A stretch of 11,013 nt of DNA from Chitinophagaceae bacterium (GTDB taxonomy: Bacteria; Bacteroidota; Bacteroidia; Chitinophagales; Chitinophagaceae), in the NCBI GenBank assembly GCA_025455245.1, contig JALOMX010000031.1:1-11013 (forward strand), in the 5' to 3' direction. Below are positions 1-6,518 of the stretch, in pieces; position 1 is the stretch's first letter, and the number at the start of each line of letters is the position of its first letter. The notes beneath the pieces were generated by a model that worked only from the letters and a program-made list of their open reading frames with translations, was not told the DNA's origin and made no database searches. The position numbers and the translations under genes were made by a program.

Positions 1-843
1 TTTGTAGCAACAGTGGTGGATACTTTCGGCTGCTCAAGGACCCAAAAAGTGAATATTGATGTTTGGAAGGATTTTTCAATGCCCAGTCATAATGTAAAAG
101 ACACCGGAATATGCATTGGGCAGAAGGTTCAGTTTAATATCAATGCCACGGATAAGTTGATTTCCTGGAACCCTACAGACTTTATGTCATCCCCAAACAG
201 TCCAAATCCTGTCATTACACCGGCTTCAACCACAACGTACACGGCTACCATTACAGATCAGGGTAATTGTTTTCCAAAACAGATACAGGCTACTATAGAA
301 GTAAATCCTTATCCTTCGGTGGATGTTGGCCCGGACCTGATTTTGCCTTACAACACACCATTTACTTTTACACCTGCATACAGCAGCGATATCGTTTCCT
401 ATAACTGGCAACCATCAAATCAACTGAGTTGCAGTAACTGTCCAAATCCTTCAGGGGTCGCAAATATCTCTACTCAGTTTGTATTGACTACTACCACAGA
501 TAAAGGTTGTGTTTCAAGAAATGTATTGAGGCTGACACTGGATTGCTCCCAAAAGAATTTATTAATGCCCAATGCTTTTTCACCCAATGGCGATGGTTTG
601 AACGATGTATATTATCCGCTTACCAGGGGCATGAGGGCCATTAAGAAATTTGTGGTTTACAACCGGTATGGTCAGCTGTTACATGAGCGGAGTAATTTTC
701 CTCCTAATAATAAAAACTACGGATGGGATGGAACCTTTAATGGAAAAAGGCAGCCGGTTGGTGGTTATGTATATTTCGTGGAAGGTGAATGCGATTTGGG
801 AAATACCCTGTCCGATAAAGGCACTTTCGTAATTACCAGGTAG
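1..843 (+). CDS. T9SS type B sorting-domain protein with Ig/PKD-like repeats (3' part)
   Basis: The frame is open from the first base, so this is the C-terminal ~280 residues of a larger protein; the true start lies outside the window. Two related Ig/PKD-like units are visible, at about nt 115-305 and 310-545. Each has a W-x-P core, a PNP turn, a Thr-rich strand and a closing GC or GNC; the second also carries a CSNC pair. From about nt 565 the sequence is a classic gliding-motility/type B C-terminal domain: NAFSPNGDGLND, then VVYNRYGQLL, YGWDGTFNGK, VGGYVYFVE, ending KGTFVITR. In this family the domain directs export through the type IX secretion system and usually leaves the protein secreted or attached at the cell surface. 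Adhesin, gliding or matrix roles are typical, but nothing here identifies a ligand or enzyme. It is convergent with the small gene that follows, 22 bases away, with no clear terminator between them. Confidence 0.9.
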   Translation, partial: FVATVVDTFGCSRTQKVNIDVWKDFSMPSHNVKDTGICIGQKVQFNINATDKLISWNPTDFMSSPNSPNPVITPASTTTYTATITDQGNCFPKQIQATIEVNPYPSVDVGPDLILPYNTPFTFTPAYSSDIVSYNWQPSNQLSCSNCPNPSGVANISTQFVLTTTTDKGCVSRNVLRLTLDCSQKNLLMPNAFSPNGDGLNDVYYPLTRGMRAIKKFVVYNRYGQLLHERSNFPPNNKNYGWDGTFNGKRQPVGGYVYFVEGECDLGNTLSDKGTFVITR

Positions 844-865
844 TGGATTATTTCAGGTAAAATTC

Positions 866-1102
866 CTATTCTTTTATTTCTTCAAACGGAATATAGTCCC
901 CGCTTTTATCAAAACGCGATTTTTCGGGAGACTTCCCTTTCTCCCCTGATACATGAGCTTCTGAATTCATTTGATTCATTTGTTCCTTCATTGAATTAAA
1001 CTGCTTTTTCACCATGGTGGTGGCTTTATAAACCGGCCATACAAAGCCGGTAAAAAACCGATAAAGCAGATAAAGGAGCAATGCCCAAAAAATGTATTGC
1101 AT
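866..1102 (-). CDS. DUF4834-like small single-pass membrane protein
   Basis: The gene encodes 78 residues. Residues ~2-24 form one hydrophobic, aromatic-rich helix (IFWALLLYLLYRFFTGFVWP), followed by a basic/Met-rich amphipathic stretch (KKQFNSMKEQMNQMNSE) and a charged tail with GDYIPFEEIKE at the end. This pattern of N-terminal membrane helix, short coiled-coil-like segment and conserved DYIPFEE(I/V) tail matches the DUF4834 family of Bacteroidota, whose function is unknown to me. The first ATG is chosen because the next Met falls after the membrane helix. The gene lies divergent to rimP and convergent with the T9SS gene. A TAnnTTTG promoter element sits only 8 bases before the ATG, which would give an almost leaderless mRNA. 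The family call rests on remembered pattern only. Confidence 0.75.
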   Translation of the reverse strand: MQYIFWALLLYLLYRFFTGFVWPVYKATTMVKKQFNSMKEQMNQMNSEAHVSGEKGKSPEKSRFDKSGDYIPFEEIKE

Positions 1103-1110
1103 AGCGTTTG

Positions 1111-1118
1111 CAAAGTTA
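1111..1118 (-). promoter_or_regulatory. Candidate -7 element for the DUF4834-like gene
   Basis: Read on the minus strand this is TAACTTTG followed by C, an exact match to the Bacteroidota -7 consensus TAnnTTTG. No good TTG is seen about 20 bases upstream, so the -33 half is weak. A C7 tract (G7 on the plus strand, 1123-1129) sits in the spacer. The predicted transcript would start around 1104-1106, only a few bases before the ATG at 1102. Confidence 0.45.
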
Positions 1119-1295
1119 AGCAGGGGGGGTACCTATGGCTGTTAAAATTTTTCAGAAACAGTTACAGTGATCGGAAAACCTGATGAGATTTTTATAATTC
1201 AGAGCTGCACAGGGGCTCTTAAAATTGAATGAAAACTTTTTTCAATGAATAATCAACCGGCAAAGGCGGCGCCTAAAAAATCACAAAAATGAATT
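1119..1295. other. Non-coding core of the divergent region
   Basis: No credible coding sequence or tRNA is seen here. There is a G7 run at 1123-1129. A weak 5-bp inverted repeat lies at 1201-1219 (AGAGC / GCTCT), an A/T-rich imperfect inverted repeat at 1225-1247 (arms ATTGAA / TTCAAT), and a GGCGCC palindrome near 1268-1273. None is followed by a convincing U-run, and I assign no function. The stretch separates the two divergent promoters. Confidence 0.5.
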
Positions 1296-1326
1296 TTGGA
1301 GTGAAAACCGGAATACCCTACTTTTG
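1296..1326 (+). promoter_or_regulatory. Predicted promoter of the rimP-nusA-infB cluster
   Basis: The -33 element TTG (1296-1298, within TTTTG) and the -7 element TACTTTTG (1319-1326, followed by C) are separated by 20 bases. This fits the Bacteroidota housekeeping sigma consensus TTG-N~20-TAnnTTTG. Transcription would start near 1332-1335, giving a leader of about 75 bases before rimP that contains the hairpin at 1348-1370. It is the best promoter match in the window. Confidence 0.7.
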
Positions 1327-1347
1327 CAACCGGAAATGATCGAAAGG

Positions 1348-1370
1348 AAGGGAACGGCTACCGTTCCCTT
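1348..1370 (+). promoter_or_regulatory. Strong hairpin in the rimP leader, attenuator-like
   Basis: The arms AAGGGAACGG and CCGTTCCCTT pair perfectly over 10 bp around a three-base CTA loop and run straight into a short T-stretch (1369-1372). It has the form of an intrinsic terminator, but it lies about 15 bases after the predicted start of transcription and 40 bases before rimP, with no plus-strand gene upstream to terminate for more than 500 bases. That position suggests a leader element: an attenuator, a protein-binding site or an mRNA-stabilising stem. No alternative anti-terminator pairing was identified. Confidence 0.6.
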
Positions 1371-1409
1371 TTCATTTGTACACAGTGAAAGTGGTTTTTT
1401 TAGCAATAA

Positions 1410-1880
1410 ATGACAAACGCAGATTTAAATAAAACATTGGATGACCTTCTGTTACTGGCATTACAGGATAGTCCTGATGTATATATCGTTCAGGTGAAAA
1501 TTAAACCCGGAAATAACATCAGGATTTTTCTGGATACCGATCAGGGAATCAGCATTGATACCTGTATAAAAATAAACAGAAAACTATATAAGGCAATTGA
1601 GGAAAGGGCAATTTTTCCGGAGGGCGACTTTTCACTTGAAATCAGCAGTCCGGGCGTGGGTGAACCCATCCTTCTCACAAGGCAGTATAGAAAGAATATC
1701 GGACGAACTCTTTCCATAACCCTGCAGGATGACAGGAAATTGGAGGGAAAGTTAACCGATGCGACAGATGATGGAATTGTATTGGAAGAAATCAAAGGCA
1801 AAGGAAAAAAGCAGGAAACGATTACACATAGTCTGCTTTATGATGACATCAAAAAGGCAGTAGTCGAAATCAAATTTTAA
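1410..1880 (+). CDS. rimP: Ribosome maturation factor RimP
   Basis: This 156-residue protein is of the usual RimP length. The N-terminal alpha/beta domain carries the conserved core around residues 44-92: IRIFLDTDQGISID, then C(I)KINRKLYKAIEE, then FSLEISSPGVGEP, the family signature with the SPG turn. Residues ~95-156 form the small SH3-like C-terminal barrel (GRTLSITLQDDRKLEGKLTDA, ending DIKKAVVEIKF). RimP binds free 30S subunits in the cytoplasm and helps late maturation, including the S12-dependent steps of central pseudoknot folding. It is first in a same-strand cluster with nusA (29-base gap) and infB, the order conserved across most bacteria. The ATG has no Shine-Dalgarno site and follows an A/T-rich stretch, as is normal in Bacteroidota. 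Expression probably comes from the promoter at 1296-1326, through the leader hairpin. Confidence 0.95.
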   Translation: MTNADLNKTLDDLLLLALQDSPDVYIVQVKIKPGNNIRIFLDTDQGISIDTCIKINRKLYKAIEERAIFPEGDFSLEISSPGVGEPILLTRQYRKNIGRTLSITLQDDRKLEGKLTDATDDGIVLEEIKGKGKKQETITHSLLYDDIKKAVVEIKF

Positions 1881-1909
1881 AGTTCAAAAGAAAAAACAGG
1901 AAATAAAAA

Positions 1910-3157
1910 ATGGCAAGTATTAACCTGATTGAGGCTTTTCAGGAATTTAAGGAAGCTGAAAACATTGACCGTCCCACGTTGATGAAGGTGGTTGAAGACG
2001 TTTTTAAAACACTGCTTCGAAAGAAGTATGGTGCCGATGATAATTTTGATGTAATTGTTAATGCCGAGAAAGGTGACCTTGAAATTATCAGGAGGCGGAT
2101 GATTGTGGAAGATGGTGATGTGATGGATCCCAATGAAGAAATCGCTTACAGTGATGCCATTAAAATTGAACCTGATTTTGAGGTAGGGGAAGAGCTTTTT
2201 GAAGAAGTTGACTTGTATGATTTTGGCCGCAGGGCTATCCTTGCAGCCAAGCAGACACTTGCAAGCCGCATTGGCGACCTTAAAAAGAATATCCTCGTAA
2301 AGAAATACGCTGACCGTGTCGGAGAAATTATCAGTGCAGAGGTTTATCAGGTGTGGCGTAAGGAAATTTTGTTGCTTGATGAGGAAGGAAATGAACTCCT
2401 TTTACCCAGAAGCGAACAAATCCCACAGGATTATTTTAAAAAGGGTGAACCTGTCAGGGCAGTGGTAAAAAAGGTGGAAATGAAAAACAACACACCTACC
2501 ATCATCCTGAGCCGGACACATCCTTCATTTTTGGCCAAATTGCTTGAGATTGAAGTACCGGAAATATTTGATGGATTAATTACTATCCGTAAAATTGTAC
2601 GCGAACCGGGCGAAAGGGCTAAAGTTGCCGTTGAAAGTTTTGATGACAGGATCGATCCTGTAGGCGCTTGTGTGGGTATGAAAGGCAGCAGGATCCATGG
2701 GATTGTACGCGAACTGAAAAATGAAAATATTGATGTTATCAATTTCACCAACAATATCAATCTTTTAGTTCAGCGCGCATTGACCCCTGCAAAAATTACC
2801 CGCATGGTAATTGATCAGGAAAGAAAGCATGCCGACGTATTTTTGCCACCCGATCAGGTAAGTCTTGCCATTGGCAAACGAGGTGTCAATATCAAACTCG
2901 CCTGTGAACTGACAGGATTGGATATTGATGTGTTCAGGGATGTAGAAGAAGATGAAACTACATTTGATGTGGATATTGATGAATTTTCAGATGAAATTGA
3001 TCAGTGGATATTGGATGAGCTTAAGAAAATTGGTTGTGATACCGCCCGGGCCGTAATGGTTTTGAGTGCGGAAGAACTGGAACGCAGAACCGATCTTGAA
3101 AAAGAAACGATTGCAGAAGTTAGACGAATCCTGCAGGAAGAACTGGATGCTGAATAA
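1910..3157 (+). CDS. nusA: Transcription termination/antitermination factor NusA
   Basis: The protein has 415 residues, a typical length for Bacteroidota NusA, which lacks the long acidic repeats of the E. coli protein. Domains in order: the RNA-polymerase-binding N-terminal domain (~1-130), the S1 domain (~135-205, starting RVGEIISAEVYQV and ending IILSRTHPSFL), KH1 with GMKG at 256-259, and KH2 with GKRG at 322-325 inside AIGKRGVNIKLACELTG. An acidic helical tail follows (~345-415), containing one helix-hairpin-helix-like unit (LKKIGCDTARAVMVLSAEELERR). NusA binds RNA polymerase and nascent RNA, promotes pausing and hairpin-dependent termination, and takes part in antitermination. The upstream context is A-rich (AGGAAATAAAAA before ATG) with no strong SD. 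Nothing is missing or broken. Stop to infB start is 103 bases, long for an operon gap and containing a palindrome. Confidence 0.97.
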   Translation: MASINLIEAFQEFKEAENIDRPTLMKVVEDVFKTLLRKKYGADDNFDVIVNAEKGDLEIIRRRMIVEDGDVMDPNEEIAYSDAIKIEPDFEVGEELFEEVDLYDFGRRAILAAKQTLASRIGDLKKNILVKKYADRVGEIISAEVYQVWRKEILLLDEEGNELLLPRSEQIPQDYFKKGEPVRAVVKKVEMKNNTPTIILSRTHPSFLAKLLEIEVPEIFDGLITIRKIVREPGERAKVAVESFDDRIDPVGACVGMKGSRIHGIVRELKNENIDVINFTNNINLLVQRALTPAKITRMVIDQERKHADVFLPPDQVSLAIGKRGVNIKLACELTGLDIDVFRDVEEDETTFDVDIDEFSDEIDQWILDELKKIGCDTARAVMVLSAEELERRTDLEKETIAEVRRILQEELDAE

Positions 3158-3230
3158 ATTTGGTCTCCATTTTTGTAAAACAGGGGTTACTTAACACTGT
3201 AATTTGAAATAGAATGATAATATAATCAAG

Positions 3231-3248
3231 AGCTGCAAATTTGTAGCT
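3231..3248 (+). promoter_or_regulatory. Palindrome just upstream of the infB ribosome-binding site
   Basis: AGCTGCAAATTTGTAGCT is an 18-base palindrome with a single G/T imperfection. As RNA it can fold to a 7-bp stem (one G-U pair) with an AATT loop, ending 2 bases before the GGAGG of infB. It could be an operator, a leader hairpin that affects ribosome access, or an RNA-processing site between nusA and infB. It has no U-run, so it is not a terminator. No function is shown. Confidence 0.45.
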
Positions 3249-3250
3249 TC

Positions 3251-3256
3251 GGAGGA
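3251..3256 (+). promoter_or_regulatory. Shine-Dalgarno-like GGAGGA before infB
   Basis: GGAGGA lies 4 bases upstream of the ATG at 3261 and supports that start. It stands out because the other complete genes here (rimP, nusA, the isomerase, the oxidoreductase) have no such site, and Bacteroidota are known to make little use of SD pairing. Confidence 0.6.
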
Positions 3257-3260
3257 ATTA

Positions 3261-6200
3261 ATGACAGCAGATATAAAATTACCACGCTTATTGGCCGCCG
3301 CCAAAGAATTCAATATCGGGCAGGATACGCTCGTTGATTTTTTGGCCGCAAAGGGTTTCAACAGGGACGACCTTAAACCTACTGCAAAACTGACCCTTGA
3401 AATGTATGAAGCTCTTCAAAAGGAGTTTCAGGGAGATAAAGTAGCCAAAGCAAAAAGCGACCTGATTGACTTACCGAAAGGAGCTCAGGCTGAAGCAAGG
3501 AAAAGAAGGGAAGAAGAAGAAATCAGTTTCAGAAAGGAAGAAAAGAAGACAGATCATGATAAGGGCAAGGAGATCATCGGTCAGATAAAGGATAATGAAC
3601 CTGCGGCAGCGGTTCCCATGCCTGAGCCCGAACCTGAACCAATAGCAGAAGTGCTTCCTCAACCCGTAGAACCGATTGTTCCTGAACCGGAAGTCCCTGA
3701 AATACCGGTTGTGGTTGAAAAGGAAAAGCCAATTGAAAAAGAAGAAACCGTTACGGAAATTCAACCCGATATAGCTCCTGAGGAAGTGAAGCAGGAGGTT
3801 GAAGTTAAGGAAGTTGAAAAGGTTAGAATTGAGGCCCCTGAAATTGAAGGCCCCAAAATCATTACCAAAATTGACCTCGCGTCCATTGACTCAAGCACTC
3901 GTCCTAAAAAGGGTGCACCCAAACAGCCTAAGCCGGTTCCGGTAACTCCTGCCAAACCAAAGGCTCCGGAAGTGGTAGCTGAAGTGCCTGAGGTTGCTCC
4001 AAAAACGGAAGAAACCACCCCGGATGCACCTGTAATTGAAAATATTGCGGCTGAAAGGCTTACCGGTCCAAAAATACTTGGAAAAATTGACCTCCCGGTT
4101 GATAATGATACAAGGCCTAAAGGCCCCTCAGAGCGCGAAAAGCGCAAGCGGAACAGGATTCAGGTCCCCAGGAAAGAAGGCCCCGGTGGCGGTCAGCAGG
4201 GGCAGCAGGGTCAGCAAGGACAGCAACAAAGGTTTGGCGGTCAGCAGGGACAAGGCGGCAGGCCCCAACAAGGTCAGGGAGGTCATGGAAGGGATCATGG
4301 CAGAGGGCGTCCGGATCAACGCGGAGCTGCCCATCGTCCACGTGAAGAAAAGGTAATCGACGAAAAAGAAATTCAAAGAAAACTCCAGGAAACGCAGGCG
4401 CGTCTTTCCGGCGGTAACCGTGGAGGTAAAAGTAATAAAGCCCGCCTTCGTCGTGACAAGCGACGCGAATTGGCCGAAGCGCAAAATGAAGGCGAAGTAA
4501 GCAATGTTCTGGAGGTTACAGAGTTTATCAGTGTGAGCGAACTTGCTTCATTGATGAATGTGAACTTTGCTGAGGTTATCGGAAAATGTATGGGCCTCGG
4601 TATCATGGTTTCCATTAATCAGCGTCTTGATGCAGAGGTAATTGAACTGGTGGCTTCCGAATTTGGGTTTGATGTGAAGTTTGTTGGTCTTGAAGATCAG
4701 GAACTGGAAGATGATGAAGACGAAGAGGATGATGTGGAGGATTTGCAGCCCCGCGCACCTATCGTTACCATCATGGGCCACGTTGACCATGGTAAGACTT
4801 CTCTTCTTGACTTTATCCGTAAAGCCAATGTAGTAAGTGGCGAAGCCGGTGGTATTACACAGCATATCGGCGCTTATGAAGTAACTGCCCCTTCCGGGAA
4901 AAAAGTAACCTTCCTTGATACACCGGGTCACGAAGCCTTTACGGCCATGCGTGCCCGCGGAGCCAAGGTGACAGATATTGCCGTTATTGTCATTGCTGCA
5001 GATGATGCCGTGATGCCTCAGACCAAAGAAGCTATCAGTCACGCACAGGCAGCCGGAGTGCCCATGATATTTGCCATTAACAAGATTGATAAAGATGGTG
5101 CCAACCCTCAAAAGATTTATGAGCAGCTTGCCAATATGAATCTGCTTGTAGAAGAATGGGGTGGTAAATACCAAAGTCAGGAAATCAGTGCAAAGAAGGG
5201 TTTAAACATCGACCTGCTGCTTGAAAAGATTTTGCTGGAAGCGGAACTACTTGAATTAAAAGCCAATCCTGATCGTATGGGATCAGGAACAGTGATAGAA
5301 GCTACCCTCGACAAAGGCCGCGGTTATGTTACCACGCTTTTGGTACTCAATGGAAGCCTTGAAGTAGGCGATGTTGTGGTGAGTGGTCAGTATTTTGGCC
5401 GTGTTAAGGCCATGTTCAACGAACGAAATGAAAAACTGGATTTAGCAGGCCCTTCACAACCTGCCCTGATACTTGGGTTAAATGGCGCTCCGCAGGCCGG
5501 CGAGAAATTCAAAGTATTTGAAGATGAAGGCGATGCCAAACAGGCAGCGTACAAGCGGGGACAGATCCTTCGGGAACAGGGAATGCGTACACGCAAACAC
5601 ATAACGCTTGATGAAATTGGACGCCGTCTTGCACTCGGTAACTTCAAAGAATTGAATGTTATCATTAAGGGTGACGTGGATGGTTCTGTTGAAGCTTTGA
5701 GTGACAGTTTGCAAAAGTTAAGCACGGAAGAAATTGTTGTAAATGTGATCCTGAAAGGGGTAGGTGCTATCAGTGAAAATGATGTTACCCTTGCCAGTGC
5801 TTCTGATGCCATCATTATGGGCTTCAATGTTCGTCCAAATCTGCAGGCATCAAGACTTGCAGAGCAGGAGGGTATTCAAATCAAACAATACTCCATCATT
5901 TACAATGCCATTGCCGATATCAAGAGTGCCATGGAGGGTCTTCTTGAACCCAAGGTTGAAGAGAAAGAAGTGGCTACGGTTGAAATCAGGGAAGTTTACA
6001 AATTCGATAAGGCTACAGTTGCAGGATGTTATGTACAGGAAGGCAAGCTGAAGCGGGATGCAAAAATCAGGCTTTACCGCGACGGGGTTCTTATGTACCC
6101 CCGTACCGAGGGAGCATTTGCGGAACTCGGCAGTCTCAAGCGCTTTAAGGATGATGTAAAAGAAGTGGCAAGCAATTATGAGTGCGGTCTTACGGTTAAA

Positions 6201-6272
6201 AACTTCTCCGATATTCAGGTAGGCGATACCATTGTGGCTATTGAAGAAGAGGAAGTGAAAAGAACGCTATAG
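3261..6272 (+). CDS. infB: Translation initiation factor IF-2
   Basis: The protein has 1003 residues, in the usual long range for Bacteroidota IF-2. Residues 1-58 form a helical IF2-N-like domain ([22 protein letters not shown]). Residues ~60-410 are a low-complexity linker: Glu/Pro/Val-rich, with two GPKI..KIDL..TRPK motifs (197-220, 269-289), then a Gly/Gln/Arg-rich stretch with GQQ repeats from 311. A second N-domain lies at ~415-475. The G domain is complete: G1 GHVDHGKT 506-513, switch I region GGITQHIG 530-537, G3 DTPGH 553-557, G4 NKID 607-610, G5 SAKKG 643-647. Domain II follows ([19 protein letters not shown]), then domain III and the C-terminal fMet-tRNA-binding barrel ([33 protein letters not shown]). 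IF-2 is the GTPase that places initiator fMet-tRNA on the 30S subunit and promotes 50S joining. It is third in the rimP-nusA-infB cluster; the 103-base gap leaves room for an internal promoter, though no full consensus is seen. Confidence 0.98.
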   Translation: MTADIKLPRLLAAAKEFNIGQDTLVDFLAAKGFNRDDLKPTAKLTLEMYEALQKEFQGDKVAKAKSDLIDLPKGAQAEARKRREEEEISFRKEEKKTDHDKGKEIIGQIKDNEPAAAVPMPEPEPEPIAEVLPQPVEPIVPEPEVPEIPVVVEKEKPIEKEETVTEIQPDIAPEEVKQEVEVKEVEKVRIEAPEIEGPKIITKIDLASIDSSTRPKKGAPKQPKPVPVTPAKPKAPEVVAEVPEVAPKTEETTPDAPVIENIAAERLTGPKILGKIDLPVDNDTRPKGPSEREKRKRNRIQVPRKEGPGGGQQGQQGQQGQQQRFGGQQGQGGRPQQGQGGHGRDHGRGRPDQRGAAHRPREEKVIDEKEIQRKLQETQARLSGGNRGGKSNKARLRRDKRRELAEAQNEGEVSNVLEVTEFISVSELASLMNVNFAEVIGKCMGLGIMVSINQRLDAEVIELVASEFGFDVKFVGLEDQELEDDEDEEDDVEDLQPRAPIVTIMGHVDHGKTSLLDFIRKANVVSGEAGGITQHIGAYEVTAPSGKKVTFLDTPGHEAFTAMRARGAKVTDIAVIVIAADDAVMPQTKEAISHAQAAGVPMIFAINKIDKDGANPQKIYEQLANMNLLVEEWGGKYQSQEISAKKGLNIDLLLEKILLEAELLELKANPDRMGSGTVIEATLDKGRGYVTTLLVLNGSLEVGDVVVSGQYFGRVKAMFNERNEKLDLAGPSQPALILGLNGAPQAGEKFKVFEDEGDAKQAAYKRGQILREQGMRTRKHITLDEIGRRLALGNFKELNVIIKGDVDGSVEALSDSLQKLSTEEIVVNVILKGVGAISENDVTLASASDAIIMGFNVRPNLQASRLAEQEGIQIKQYSIIYNAIADIKSAMEGLLEPKVEEKEVATVEIREVYKFDKATVAGCYVQEGKLKRDAKIRLYRDGVLMYPRTEGAFAELGSLKRFKDDVKEVASNYECGLTVKNFSDIQVGDTIVAIEEEEVKRTL
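3849..4127 (+). repeat. Duplicated GPKI..KIDL..TRPK motif in the IF-2 linker
   Basis: Two copies of a ~20-residue motif lie 72 residues apart inside infB: nt 3849-3920 ([10 protein letters not shown] then SSTRPKKG) and nt 4065-4127 ([10 protein letters not shown] then DNDTRPKGP). The DNA is diverged while the protein motif is kept, which points to selection on the peptide rather than recent duplication. The rest of the linker is low-complexity and much less patterned. Confidence 0.7.
4191..4229 (+). repeat. In-frame GGN-CAG-CAR tandem repeat (GQQ) in infB
   Basis: Four 9-base units coding Gly-Gln-Gln, plus an extra Gln codon, start at residue 311. Third-position differences (GGT/GGG/GGA, CAG/CAA) show they are not a fresh expansion. 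Related GQ-rich and GR/GRG-rich sequence continues to about nt 4330. It is a disordered, positively charged linker segment and a likely site of length variation between strains. Confidence 0.75.
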
Positions 6273-6410
6273 AATCAAGGATTGGTTTATTGAAAGGGTG
6301 CGCAAATAACCTATTAGCCGTTAGCCTTTTTAAATAAATCTGAAAGGAAGATAAGTCGTTATTCATAATTTGATTTTGGGCCCGATGGCTTTTAATGCAT
6401 GAAATAGTTG
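6273..6410 (+). other. Long untranslated stretch after infB
   Basis: About 138 bases separate the infB stop from the next strong terminator-like hairpin. A short direct repeat TTAGCCG/TTAGCC lies at 6314-6326. I see no coding sequence, tRNA or promoter match here. It is most simply a long infB 3' untranslated region. Confidence 0.4.
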
Positions 6411-6445
6411 AATCCCGTTGGAGATACACTCTGCGGGATTTTTTT
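6411..6445 (+). terminator. Intrinsic terminator downstream of infB
   Basis: The arms AATCCCG (6411-6417) and CGGGATT (6434-6440) pair over 7 bp. The intervening bases can extend the stem (TGGAG / CTCTG with G-U pairs, ATACA loop). The second arm runs into seven T residues (6439-6445). This is the standard intrinsic terminator form and ends the rimP-nusA-infB transcript before the promoter of the isomerase gene. Confidence 0.8.
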
Positions 6446-6491
6446 CTTTGTTAAAATGCAAGGCAAAAGCGTTCCTGAACTTTAATCAGGG

Positions 6492-6499
6492 TATTTTTG
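6492..6499 (+). promoter_or_regulatory. Candidate -7 element for the PpiC/SurA-type isomerase
   Basis: TATTTTTG matches TAnnTTTG exactly and lies 19 bases before the ATG, predicting a leader of about 10-15 bases. The -33 region has only GTTCC (around 6471-6475) rather than a clean TTG, so the match is partial. Its place just after the terminator supports an independent transcription unit. Confidence 0.5.
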
Positions 6500-6518
6500 A
6501 AAAGATTAATTAGTTGGT

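Noticed and set aside
3158..3230. Internal promoter for infB
   Set aside because: TAATTTG at 3200-3206 is one base short of TAnnTTTG and its nearest TTG is about 24 bases upstream; too weak to list as a feature.
3471..4484. Several minus-strand frames of 74-128 codons and a 106-codon plus frame at 4036-4356
   Set aside because: They overlap the low-complexity IF-2 linker. Their skewed composition (Phe/Arg-rich, Ser/Thr/Gly-rich) mirrors the repeats, and the infB frame is certain.
4548..5174. 208-codon open frame on the minus strand
   Set aside because: It lies wholly opposite the IF-2 G domain, has no recognisable domain, and its openness follows from the codon use of infB.
6376..6440. Possible tRNA-like fragment before the terminator
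   Set aside because: TTGAATCCC recalls a T-arm, but no acceptor, D or anticodon arms can be folded around it; the bases are explained by the terminator stem.
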